37,328 nucleotides of DNA from Acidiferrimicrobium sp. IK (GTDB lineage Bacteria; Actinomycetota; Acidimicrobiia; Acidimicrobiales; Palsa-688): positions 1-37,328 of the forward strand of contig NZ_JAIMCB010000026.1 of assembly GCF_025499425.1 (NCBI RefSeq), written 5' to 3'. The notes under the pieces are model-generated. The model worked only from the letters and a program-made list of their open reading frames with translations, made no database searches and was not told where the DNA came from. Shown here piece by piece: positions 24,498-32,634 of the stretch. The first letter of the stretch is position 1. Each line of letters starts with the position of its first letter. Both the position numbers and the translations under genes were made by a program.

Positions 24498-26461
24498 GCA
24501 TCCCCATCACCTCCGTGCTCGTCGCCAACCGCGGCGAGATAGCCCGGCGGGTCTTCCGGACCGCCCGCGACATGGGCATGCGGTGCATCGCCGTCTTCGT
24601 CGACGCCGATGCCCGAGCCCCCTTTGTCGCCGAGGCCGACGCAGCGATCCGCCTGCCAAAGGGTGGCTACCTCGACGGCGACGCCGTCATCGCCGCGGCG
24701 CTCTCGAGCGGAGCCGACGGCATCCATCCCGGCTACGGCTTCCTGTCCGAGAACGCCGGGTTCGCCCGCAAGGTGATCGCCTCCGGCATCGCCTGGGTGG
24801 GGCCGAGCCCCGCGGTCATCGAGTCGATGGGCGACAAGCTCGCTGCCAAGCGGATAGCGATCGAAGCCGGTGTGCCCACCCTACCCTCGTCGGACGATCC
24901 GAGCCGTGCCGAGGGCGTCGGCTTCCCGCTGCTGGTCAAGGCGGCGGCCGGCGGGGGTGGCAAAGGGATGCGCGTGGTGGGATCACCCGCCGAGCTCGTC
25001 GGCGCAGTAGCTGCTTCACAGCGGGAGGCGAGAGGCGCGTTCGGCGACGACCGCGTCTTCCTCGAGCGCTACATCCGCCGTTCCCGCCACATCGAGATCC
25101 AGATCCTGGGCGACGAGCACGGCGGTCTCGTGCACCTCGGCGAACGCGAGTGCTCGATCCAGCGGCGCCACCAGAAGATCATCGAGGAGAGCCCGTCTAC
25201 GGCCGTGGACGGGGCGCTCCGGGAGAAGATGGGGGCGGCTGCGCTCAGCCTCGCATCCCGGCTCGGGTACCAGTCAGCGGGCACAGTGGAGTTCCTTCTT
25301 GACGACGCGACCGGCGAGTTCTACTTCCTGGAGGTCAACACCCGCCTGCAGGTGGAGCACCCGGTCACCGAGGAGGTCACCGGCATCGACCTCGTGCGCG
25401 AGCAGCTGCGGGTCGCCGCGGGGGAGCCCCTCGGTTACGAGCAGGGCTCGATCGCCTTCACCGGGCACGCCATCGAGGCCCGGCTCTACGCAGAGGACCC
25501 ATCGGCCGGGTTCCTGCCGGCCGCCGGGACGCTGTCGGCGTACGTCGAGCCGCACAGGCCTGCCGTGCGCTGGGACAGCGGGGTGCAAGCCGGGTCGGTG
25601 GTCGGGGTCGATTTCGACCCCATGCTGGCCAAGGTCATCGCCCATGCCCCGACCAGGGGGGAGGCCGCCGGGAGGCTTGGGCTGGCCTTGGAGCGGTTGC
25701 ACCTGGGCGGGGTGGTGACCAACCGGGCCTTCCTGGCGGCGACGCTGCGACACCCCGACTTCCTCGCCGGCGCCACGACCACCGACTTCATCGAGCGCAC
25801 GGCGTTGGAACGGGCGTCGCGAGTGGACGCGCCGGAGGTGGAGCGCGCCGCTGCGGCAGCAGCACTGTGGATCCAGGGCCGGAATCGCCGGGACGACGAC
25901 GTGTGGGCCGGTCTGCCGTCGGGCTGGCGAAACGGACCGATGCCGCCGCAGTCGGTGGCGTTCATGCACGGCACCGACGAGGTCGTCGTGGATTACCACG
26001 CCAGCCGTGACGGGACCGTCGTGCTCGACGCCCGCGACGGCCACGAAGCCCGCTACGCCCGGATCCATGAGTGGAGGCCCGATGGCATCGACATCGAGAT
26101 CGACGGCCACCGGACCGATACCCGGGTCACCGACAGCGGCGAGCGGATCCATGTGCAGGCACCCCGAGGGACGCTCACCTTCGAGGTGAAGGCACGGTTC
26201 GTGCCGCCTGGCGGGGGCGAGGCGACCGGCGGCCTGTCGGCCCCGATGCCCGGAGCGGTGCTCGAGGTCCGTTGCGAGGTGGGGGACACCGTCGCTGCCC
26301 GCCAGGTGCTGGTCGTGCTCGAGGCGATGAAGATGGAGCACCATGTGGTCGCCCCCTTCGCCGGGATCGTCACCGAGGTACGAGTCGCCGTCGGCGACCA
26401 GGTCGACAATGGCGCGGTGCTGCTCGTCATCGAGCGGCCAGACGAAGGAGGTGGCAAGTGA
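24494..26461 (+). CDS. Acyl-CoA carboxylase biotin carboxylase/BCCP (alpha) subunit
   Basis: The 655-residue protein has a biotin carboxylase domain (SVLVANRGEIARRVFRTAR, HPGYGFLSENAGFA), the ATP-grasp glycine loop KAAAGGGGKGMRV, then RECSIQRRHQKIIEESPS and FLEVNTRLQVEHPVTEEV. A middle BT-like domain follows. The C-terminal biotinyl domain has SAPMPGAVLEV and AMKM at 611-614, with Lys613 as the biotin site. It starts at GTG 24494 overlapping the carboxyltransferase stop, and its own stop overlaps the AtuA-family start, so all three are coupled. Together with the beta subunit it would carboxylate the gamma position of a beta-methyl-enoyl-CoA, as MCC and geranyl-CoA carboxylase do. Confidence 0.95.
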   Translation: MSIPITSVLVANRGEIARRVFRTARDMGMRCIAVFVDADARAPFVAEADAAIRLPKGGYLDGDAVIAAALSSGADGIHPGYGFLSENAGFARKVIASGIAWVGPSPAVIESMGDKLAAKRIAIEAGVPTLPSSDDPSRAEGVGFPLLVKAAAGGGGKGMRVVGSPAELVGAVAASQREARGAFGDDRVFLERYIRRSRHIEIQILGDEHGGLVHLGERECSIQRRHQKIIEESPSTAVDGALREKMGAAALSLASRLGYQSAGTVEFLLDDATGEFYFLEVNTRLQVEHPVTEEVTGIDLVREQLRVAAGEPLGYEQGSIAFTGHAIEARLYAEDPSAGFLPAAGTLSAYVEPHRPAVRWDSGVQAGSVVGVDFDPMLAKVIAHAPTRGEAAGRLGLALERLHLGGVVTNRAFLAATLRHPDFLAGATTTDFIERTALERASRVDAPEVERAAAAAALWIQGRNRRDDDVWAGLPSGWRNGPMPPQSVAFMHGTDEVVVDYHASRDGTVVLDARDGHEARYARIHEWRPDGIDIEIDGHRTDTRVTDSGERIHVQAPRGTLTFEVKARFVPPGGGEATGGLSAPMPGAVLEVRCEVGDTVAARQVLVVLEAMKMEHHVVAPFAGIVTEVRVAVGDQVDNGAVLLVIERPDEGGGK

Positions 26462-28230
26462 CCGCTCCGATCCGCATCGCCAACTGCTCCGGGTTCTACG
26501 GGGACCGCCTGGCGGCCGCCCGCGAGATGGTGGAGGGCGGACCGATCGACGTGCTCACCGGCGACTGGCTGGCGGAGCTGACGATGCTGATCCTCCAGCG
26601 AACCCGTGCCAAGCGGCCAGGCGGCGGGTACGCCCGGAGCTTCGTCTCCCAGATGGAGCAGGTCATGGGCACGTGCCTCGACCGCGGCATCAAGGTGGTC
26701 TCCAACGCCGGTGGCCTCGACCCGGACCGGTGCGCCGAGGCGGTCGCCGAGGTTGGCGAGAAGCTTGGCTTGTCCCCGACGATCGCATACGTGAACGGCG
26801 ACGATCTCCTCGGCCGCCTGGACGACCTGGTGGCGGCGGAGTGCGGCCTGGTCCACTTCGACACCGGGGAGCCCATCGGTGACAAGTCCCGGTTCGTCAC
26901 CGCCAACGCGTACCTCGGTTGCTGGGGGATCGTCGAGGCACTGGATCGGGGCGCCGACATAGTGGTCACCGGTCGCACGACCGACGCCGCAGTCGTCTGT
27001 GGGCCAGCGGCGTGGCACCACGGCTGGGTCCGTGACGACTGGGACGCGCTCGCCGGCGCCGTCGTCGCCGGGCACATCATCGAGTGTGGGACCCAGGCGA
27101 CGGGCGGCAACTACTCGTTCTTCACCGAGGTCCGAGGCCTCACCCACACCGGCTTCCCGTGGGCAGAGGTCGCGGCTGATGGCTCGGCGGTCATCGGCAA
27201 GCACGACGGGACCGGCGGCGAGGTGTCGGTCGGTACCGTCACCTCCCAGCTCCTCTACGAGATCGCTTCCCCGGCCTACCTCGGCCCCGACGTGACAGCC
27301 CGCTTCGACACGATCGAGATCGAGCAGGTGGGCCCGGACCGCGTCCTGGTCAGCGGCACGAAGGGAGAGCCACCCCCGCCGACGCTAAAGGTGGCCATGA
27401 ACGAGCTGGGCGGGTTTCGCAACGAGGTCGGCATTGGCCTCGTCGGGCTCGACATCGAAGCCAAGGCCGAACTGGTCGAGGCGGCCTTCTGGGAGGCGCT
27501 GCCCTACGCCCGTGAGGACTACGCCAGCGTCACCACGCGCCTCGTCCGGACCGACAAGCCTGATCCGGTGACCAACGAGGAAGCCACGGCCAGCCTTCGC
27601 ATCTCGCTCAAGGACGGCGACGAGCGCAAGGTCGGCCGGGTGGTGTTCAATGCGACCGTCGAGCTCGGCCTCTCCACCATCCCGGGCTTCACCGGTATCG
27701 GGGGAGGCGGGCAGCAGGCCCAGCCCTACGGCGTGTACCGCCCGGCGCTCGTCCCCGCCGGTCTCGTCCCACAGCACGTTGCGGTCCTGGGGGGCGCCGA
27801 GGTGGTGGTCGACTCGGTCGCTCCGGCGTCCAACCGTCCCGGGAGAATCCAACCCCGTCCCGGACCGAATGCCGCGGCGCCCGGCGGCCCGACGCGACGG
27901 ATGCCGATCGGGACCCTCGTCGGCGCCCGATCGGGTGACAAGGGCGGCGACGCGAACCTAGGCGTGTTCGCCCGTACCGACGAGGTCTGGGCCTGGCTGG
28001 ACGAGTACCTCACCGTCGACGAGCTGCGTCGGCTGCTCCCCGAGACCTCGCAGTACGTGATCGAGCGTTACCGGCTCCCGTCGCTGCGGTCAGTGAACTT
28101 CGTCGTCCGGGGACTCCTCGAAGAGGGGGTGGCGGCGGCCACCCGCCGCGACCCCCAGGCCAAGAGCCTCGGCGAGTGGCTGCGGGCCAGGTGCGTCGAC
28201 ATCCCCGAATCCCTCCTGCAAGGAGCTTGA
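26458..28230 (+). CDS. atuA: AtuA-family (DUF1446) protein with C-terminal ferredoxin-fold domain
   Basis: The 590-residue protein begins IRIANCSGFYGDRLAAAREM and contains DVLTGDWLAELTMLIL, VVSNAGGLDPDRCAEAV, DIVVTGRTTDAAVV and GHIIECGTQATGGNYS, the conserved parts of the AtuA/DUF1446 family. After a Pro-rich linker (about 455-480) comes an AtuA-like C-terminal domain with GTLVGARSGDKGGDANLGV and YRLPSLRSVNFVVRGLLEEG. In Pseudomonas, AtuA is required for growth on acyclic terpenes such as citronellol, but its reaction has not been established. GTG 26458 overlaps the carboxylase stop. Being locked between carboxylase and dehydrogenase genes strongly suggests a step in the same branched acyl-CoA pathway. 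Confidence 0.85.
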   Translation: MTAPIRIANCSGFYGDRLAAAREMVEGGPIDVLTGDWLAELTMLILQRTRAKRPGGGYARSFVSQMEQVMGTCLDRGIKVVSNAGGLDPDRCAEAVAEVGEKLGLSPTIAYVNGDDLLGRLDDLVAAECGLVHFDTGEPIGDKSRFVTANAYLGCWGIVEALDRGADIVVTGRTTDAAVVCGPAAWHHGWVRDDWDALAGAVVAGHIIECGTQATGGNYSFFTEVRGLTHTGFPWAEVAADGSAVIGKHDGTGGEVSVGTVTSQLLYEIASPAYLGPDVTARFDTIEIEQVGPDRVLVSGTKGEPPPPTLKVAMNELGGFRNEVGIGLVGLDIEAKAELVEAAFWEALPYAREDYASVTTRLVRTDKPDPVTNEEATASLRISLKDGDERKVGRVVFNATVELGLSTIPGFTGIGGGGQQAQPYGVYRPALVPAGLVPQHVAVLGGAEVVVDSVAPASNRPGRIQPRPGPNAAAPGGPTRRMPIGTLVGARSGDKGGDANLGVFARTDEVWAWLDEYLTVDELRRLLPETSQYVIERYRLPSLRSVNFVVRGLLEEGVAAATRRDPQAKSLGEWLRARCVDIPESLLQGA

Positions 28231-29420
28231 TGATGGACTTCGACCTGCCGTCCGACGACGATCCCCGGCGGCTCGCCATCCGCCGTTGGCTCGCCGACCA
28301 CCCCGACGCGACGATGGGCGAGATCGCGGAGGCCGGTTACGTCGTGCCGCACTGGCCGCGACCCTGGGGCATCGAAGCCGACCCGATGCACCAGCTGATC
28401 ATCGACCAGGAGCTCGAGCGGGCATCCATCCACCGTCCGGTCGGCATCGGCATCGGCTGGGCCGCTCCGACGATCCTCCTAGCCGGGACCGAGGCGCAGA
28501 AGAAGGAGTACCTGCCCCGGATACTCTCCGGTGAGGACCAATGGTGCCAGCTCTTCAGCGAGCCCGACGCCGGATCCGACCTGGCCTCGGTGCGGACCAG
28601 GGCCGTGCGTGACGGTGACACCTACGTCGTCAACGGATCGAAGATCTGGACCAGCGGCGGCCACCGCAGCCGCTTCGGCATCCTCGTCGCGCGGACAGAT
28701 CCCGATGCACCCAAGCACCGCGGCCTCAGCTACTTCATCTGCCCGATGGACCTCCCCGGGATGCACCTCGACCCGATCATCGACATGACCACCGCCCATT
28801 CGTTCAACCAGGTCTTCTTCGATGACGTGAGGCTGCCGGCCAGCCTGCTGGTGGGCGCCGAGAACGATGGTTGGCGACTGACCAAGGCGACCCTTTCCAA
28901 CGAGCGGGTGATGCTGTCGTCCGGCGGGTCGTTGTGGGGTGCCGGACCTTCGGCGGCGGATCTGATCAGCATCGTGAAGGGCAACGGCGGTGAGGCCGAT
29001 CCGGTGCTCCGCCAGCGCCTGGCCCGGCTGCACTGTGAGTCCGAAGTGCTCAGGCTCAACCGGCTGCGGACCCTCTCCGCCCGATTGAAGGGTCGCACGC
29101 CAGGCCCGGAGGCCTCGATCCAGAAGGTGATGTCCGACCAGCACGGCCAGAAGGTGATGGAGCTGGCCCAGGACCTCGTCGGCGCGTCGGGGATGCTGGA
29201 GGGCTCGGGTCCGCGGGGTGTGGTGCCCGAGGGCGCCCGCACCGGGGCCACCGAGATCAAGCTGCGAGGCGATCCCTTCCCCGGCGTCGACCCGATCTGG
29301 TACTACGGCTTCCTCTTCTCCCCTGCGCTCACGATCGGTGGCGGGACATTTGCGATCCAGCGCAACATCATCGGCGAGCTGGTGCTGGGACTGCCCCGCG
29401 AGCCGAAGGTGGACCGATGA
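28230..29420 (+). CDS. Acyl-CoA dehydrogenase, operon member (IVD/citronellyl-CoA-like position)
   Basis: The 396-residue FAD enzyme has CQLFSEPDAGSDLASVRT, GSKIWTSGGHRSRFGILVAR and SFNQVFFDDVRLPASLLVG. It ends GGGTFAIQRNIIGELVLGLP. The MCAD-type catalytic Glu is replaced by Gly in that tail, but Glu225 in TLSNERVMLSS sits at the helix-G position used by isovaleryl-CoA dehydrogenase. This fits oxidation of a branched acyl-CoA to the beta-methyl-enoyl substrate of the carboxylase, the role of AtuD or LiuA. ATG at 28230 (or 28233) has AAGGAG just upstream and overlaps the AtuA stop. The stop overlaps the next gene by 4 bases. Confidence 0.9.
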   Translation: MMDFDLPSDDDPRRLAIRRWLADHPDATMGEIAEAGYVVPHWPRPWGIEADPMHQLIIDQELERASIHRPVGIGIGWAAPTILLAGTEAQKKEYLPRILSGEDQWCQLFSEPDAGSDLASVRTRAVRDGDTYVVNGSKIWTSGGHRSRFGILVARTDPDAPKHRGLSYFICPMDLPGMHLDPIIDMTTAHSFNQVFFDDVRLPASLLVGAENDGWRLTKATLSNERVMLSSGGSLWGAGPSAADLISIVKGNGGEADPVLRQRLARLHCESEVLRLNRLRTLSARLKGRTPGPEASIQKVMSDQHGQKVMELAQDLVGASGMLEGSGPRGVVPEGARTGATEIKLRGDPFPGVDPIWYYGFLFSPALTIGGGTFAIQRNIIGELVLGLPREPKVDR

Positions 29421-30202
29421 CCGACCTCTCCACGATCGCCGCGGACCTGACCGCGGAGCAGGACTCTCTCGACCGGGTCGTCGCCGATCTCCCCGAGCAG
29501 GAATGGCGGCGAGCGACCGCCAGCCCGGGTTGGACCGTCGCAGACCAGATCGGCCACCTGACCTACTTCGATGGGACCGCGGTGCTGGCCATCGAGGATC
29601 CCGACGGCTTCGCGTCGAGCATCGAGCAGCTGATGGCCGCCGGCGACGGGGTCGATGACATGACCTTGTCGCGTGACCTTCCACCGGCGGAGCTGCTGGC
29701 GAAGTGGCGGGGCAACCGGGCACGGTTGGCCTCGGCAGCCGCCACCCTCCAAGAGGGTCAGCGGGTTCCGTGGTACGGGCCGTCGATGGGTGCCAAGTCG
29801 TTCCTCACCGCCCGCCTCATGGAGTGCTGGGCCCACGGCACCGACATCGTCGACGCCGTCGCCGGCGACCGGCCGCCCACAGACCGCCTCCGTCACGTCG
29901 CGCAGATCGGGTTCATCACCCGCGGGTGGACCTACGCCAACCGGGGTGAGGACGTCCCGGAGGGTGACGTTCGGGTCGTCCTGACCGCGCCCTCGGGCGA
30001 GACGTGGACGTTCGGTCCCGATACGGCCTCGGCATCTGTCACGGGGACGGCAGAGCAGTTCTGCCAGGTCGTGACCCAGCGGCGCAACCTCCTGGACACC
30101 GACCTGGTCATCGTCGGGGACATCGCATCAGACTGGTTGGCCAAGGCACAGGCCTATGCGGGCCCTCCCACGGACGGGCCGCCGCCGGGAGGGAGGGGTT
30201 GA
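29417..30202 (+). CDS. TIGR03084/maleylpyruvate isomerase-like (DinB-fold) protein
   Basis: The 261-residue protein belongs to the mycothiol-dependent maleylpyruvate isomerase-like group. It has the helical N-domain with the early motif SPGWTVADQIGHLTYFDGTA containing a metal-binding His. A second His-bearing helix follows, MECWAHGTDIVDAVAG, and then a C-terminal alpha/beta domain (TAPSGETWTFGPD, VVTQRRNLLDTDLVIVGD). The DinB fold uses three His-type ligands to hold a metal, and relatives use mycothiol, a thiol specific to actinomycetes. It is translationally coupled to the dehydrogenase (ATGA) and to the hydratase (TGATG). No counterpart is part of the Pseudomonas Atu cluster, so it is an actinobacterial addition of unknown role, perhaps isomerisation. 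Confidence 0.8.
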   Translation: MTDLSTIAADLTAEQDSLDRVVADLPEQEWRRATASPGWTVADQIGHLTYFDGTAVLAIEDPDGFASSIEQLMAAGDGVDDMTLSRDLPPAELLAKWRGNRARLASAAATLQEGQRVPWYGPSMGAKSFLTARLMECWAHGTDIVDAVAGDRPPTDRLRHVAQIGFITRGWTYANRGEDVPEGDVRVVLTAPSGETWTFGPDTASASVTGTAEQFCQVVTQRRNLLDTDLVIVGDIASDWLAKAQAYAGPPTDGPPPGGRG

Positions 30203-30987
30203 TGCCGGTGGTGCGCAGTGAGAGCAGGGGGGGTGTCTGCACGATCACCCTGTGCGACCAGGAGCATCGCAACGCCCTCTCCCGGCAGCTGACCGCCGAG
30301 ATGTCAGCAGCCTTCGACGCCGCCGAGGCCGACGATGACGTGAGAGTCGTGGTGCTGACCAACGAGGGCAGCACGTTCTGTGCCGGTGCGAACCTGTCCG
30401 AGCGGGCTTCGTCGGGCGGTGGCGAGCCGGCGGGCGGTGCTACCAGCCCGGCGCAGATCTTCAGCCGGTTTGCCAGATCACCCAAGCCGTACGTAGGGCG
30501 CATCGCCGGACATTGCGTGGCCGGCGGGATGGGACTGGCTGCGGCGATGGACCTGTCCGTGGCGGCGGATGACGTCAAGTTCGGCTTCACCGAGGTCCGC
30601 ATAGGCGTTGCGCCGGCCATGATCTCAGTGGTGTGCCTGCCGAAGATGCGCGACGCCGACGCCAGGTCGGCGTTCCTGCGCGGCAACCGCTTCACTGGAG
30701 CGGAGGCGGCCCGCCTCGGTCTCGTCAACCTGGCTGTGGCGCGGGAGCGTCTGGACGAGGAGGTCGATGCGATCATCGAGGACCTCCTCGCCGCCAGCCC
30801 CGCCGCCCTCGCGGCGAGCAAGCGGCTGCTCCTCCAAGTCCCCAAGATGTCCACCGACGACGCCTTCGAGTGGACCGCGAGCCTTTCGGCCCAGCTCTTC
30901 ACCACCGCCGAGGCCAGGGAGGGCATGACCGCCTTCCTCGAGAAGCGGCCGGCGTCGTGGGTGGCTCCGGCTCCTGCCAGGCCCTGA
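30202..30987 (+). CDS. Enoyl-CoA hydratase/isomerase, methylglutaconyl-CoA hydratase-like
   Basis: This is a 261-residue crotonase-fold protein. The oxyanion-hole segments are STFCAGANLSE and GRIAGHCVAGGMGLAAAMDL. Of the two catalytic Glu of rat hydratase, the first is replaced by Gly (GGMGLA, about residue 111), while the second is present as Glu131 in FGFTEVRIGVAPAMISV. From memory, the LiuC and AtuE methylglutaconyl/isohexenylglutaconyl-CoA hydratases share this TEVRIG...P..IS pattern with GVGL-type loops. That fits hydration of the carboxylase product. ATG 30202 overlaps the preceding stop, with GGGAGGGG upstream. It is the last gene of the operon; a convergent kinase gene follows after 75 bp. 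Confidence 0.88.
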   Translation: MPVVRSESRGGVCTITLCDQEHRNALSRQLTAEMSAAFDAAEADDDVRVVVLTNEGSTFCAGANLSERASSGGGEPAGGATSPAQIFSRFARSPKPYVGRIAGHCVAGGMGLAAAMDLSVAADDVKFGFTEVRIGVAPAMISVVCLPKMRDADARSAFLRGNRFTGAEAARLGLVNLAVARERLDEEVDAIIEDLLAASPAALAASKRLLLQVPKMSTDDAFEWTASLSAQLFTTAEAREGMTAFLEKRPASWVAPAPARP

Positions 30988-31062
30988 AGCCGGCCGCTCC
31001 CGGCCCCCCCGTGGGCCGTCGCCCTAAGCTCCCGGGCTCATCGACCGCCGGCGTCAGCCGGG

Positions 31063-32400
31063 CTACACCACGGTCGGTTCGACGACGCTCTCGAACAGGA
31101 AGCCGATCAGCTCGGGATCGTTGAGGATGCTCCAATCGGGTGCCATGAGCTTGGCGTAGCGCTCGAAATAGAGGAGCTGCTTGGCGACGAGGACCAGCTC
31201 GCGTGGAAGCCGTACGCCGTAGCCGGTGCCGACCTTCACAATGTCGACGAGCACCTGCCCGTAGGAGATCTCCGACAGAGGCTTCTCCAGGATCGGCTCG
31301 ACCAGCGCCGCGATGTCCTTGGACGCCTGGTCCAGGTCCAGGGGGCTCAGCACCGCACCGAGCTCGTAGATCGATGTGGCCACGGTGCGGAAGTCCCGGC
31401 TCACCAGCAGGGCGGGCAGACCGGTGCGGATGACATCACGTGTCTTGTCATCGAGATGCCCGGTGATGCCGAAGTCGAGGAACACCACCCTGCCCTCGGT
31501 GTCGATCATCAGATTGCCGGCGTGGGCGTCGCCGTGGAAGAAACCGTGCTGCAGCGCCCCTTCGAGCCATGCCCGGACCGCACGCTTCAAGGCGCCCGCC
31601 AGGTCCCATCCCTTGGCCCCGAGCTGAGCGAGGTCGTCGATCTTGTAGCCGTGGATCCGCTCCATGGTGAGGACACGCGGCGTGGTGTACCGCCAGTGCA
31701 CAGCGGGCACCCTGACGGTGTCGTTGTCGCCGTAGGCGCGGAGGTTGTGCTCGAACAACTCCATGCCCCTGGCCTCGTGGACGAAGTTGAGCTCCTCGCC
31801 GAGAGTGACCTCGAAGTCCTCGACGATGCCGATCGGGTTGGCCATGCGACCGCTCGCGGACGTGCGCTCGAGCAGCCGCGCCACCAGCATCAGGATGCGG
31901 AGATCCTGCTGCACCCCGGCGCGGATGCCCGGCCTTTGGATCTTGACCACGACGTCCTCGCCGCCGGGGAGCGTGGCTGCGTGGACCTGGGCGATCGACG
32001 CCGACGCGAGGGGTTGCAGGTCGAACGACTCGAACAGGTTCTCCGGCTGATCGCCAAGCTCGCGTAGGACGACGCGACGGAGGTCCTCCTCGCCGACGGG
32101 GGGCACTTCGTCGAGCAGGCTGCGGAACTCGTTGGCGAGGACCTCGGGGAACAGGCCCGGGCTGGAGGCGATCATCTGTGCCAGCTTCACGTAGGTCGGA
32201 CCCAGCTCGGCAAAGGCGGTCTTCGCCTCGGCGGCCGCTAGCGGGGTGGCACCCTGGCCTCTGAGGGCACCGATCGCAACCCGCCCGCCGTGGCGACCCA
32301 GCACTGCGGCGGTCACTGCAGCTCGACCGAGCTCCGCCATCCCGACCGCAGCCGAGGGCTCGTCGCTCGTGCCCCCGAGGCTCGACGTGGTCTTTGTCAT
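31063..32400 (-). CDS. AarF/ABC1/UbiB-family atypical kinase
   Basis: The 445-residue protein has the ABC1 N-terminal motif GPTYVKLAQMIASSPGLF (KLAQ, a variant of KxGQ). ASASIAQVHAATLPGGEDVV and VVKIQRPGIRAGVQQDL follow with the ATP-binding Lys. The catalytic and metal-binding segments are HGFFHGDAHAGNLM and VVFLDFGITGHLDD. UbiB-type proteins are ATPases or kinases linked to quinone and lipid metabolism; actinomycetes use menaquinone, so the role here is open. I chose ATG 32400 (MTKTTSSLGGTSDEP); the frame runs further upstream without family similarity. It lies downstream of, and on the same strand as, the PF10118 gene. A decayed relative lies beside the P450. Confidence 0.9.
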   Translation of the reverse strand: MTKTTSSLGGTSDEPSAAVGMAELGRAAVTAAVLGRHGGRVAIGALRGQGATPLAAAEAKTAFAELGPTYVKLAQMIASSPGLFPEVLANEFRSLLDEVPPVGEEDLRRVVLRELGDQPENLFESFDLQPLASASIAQVHAATLPGGEDVVVKIQRPGIRAGVQQDLRILMLVARLLERTSASGRMANPIGIVEDFEVTLGEELNFVHEARGMELFEHNLRAYGDNDTVRVPAVHWRYTTPRVLTMERIHGYKIDDLAQLGAKGWDLAGALKRAVRAWLEGALQHGFFHGDAHAGNLMIDTEGRVVFLDFGITGHLDDKTRDVIRTGLPALLVSRDFRTVATSIYELGAVLSPLDLDQASKDIAALVEPILEKPLSEISYGQVLVDIVKVGTGYGVRLPRELVLVAKQLLYFERYAKLMAPDWSILNDPELIGFLFESVVEPTVV

Positions 32401-32457
32401 CTCAAGAATCCCCTGTTCTGGCCCCGCACCGGTCTCGTTGCGAAGCTGCTGGCGTGG

Positions 32458-32481
32458 CCCTGTCCGCTTCCACGGACAGGG
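32458..32481 (-). terminator. Hairpin between PF10118 gene and aarF
   Basis: CCCTGTCCG and CGGACAGGG form a perfect 9-bp stem around a 6-base loop in the 234-bp gap between the two minus-strand genes. There is no T tract, so it may be a weak terminator, an mRNA-processing hairpin or a regulatory structure separating expression of the two. The rest of the gap shows no gene. Confidence 0.35.
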
Positions 32482-32634
32482 TGTTGCCCAGCCCATGGCG
32501 TTCGCGAAACGTTGCGGGCCAACAACACGACGCGCTGCGCGCAATAGCCACATACGGACCGATGTCCGTGGTTTCTCAGTATGCCAGGCTCCTTGCCGGG
32601 TGCCATTGCACGCGCCGACGCCGTCAGGCCGCCC

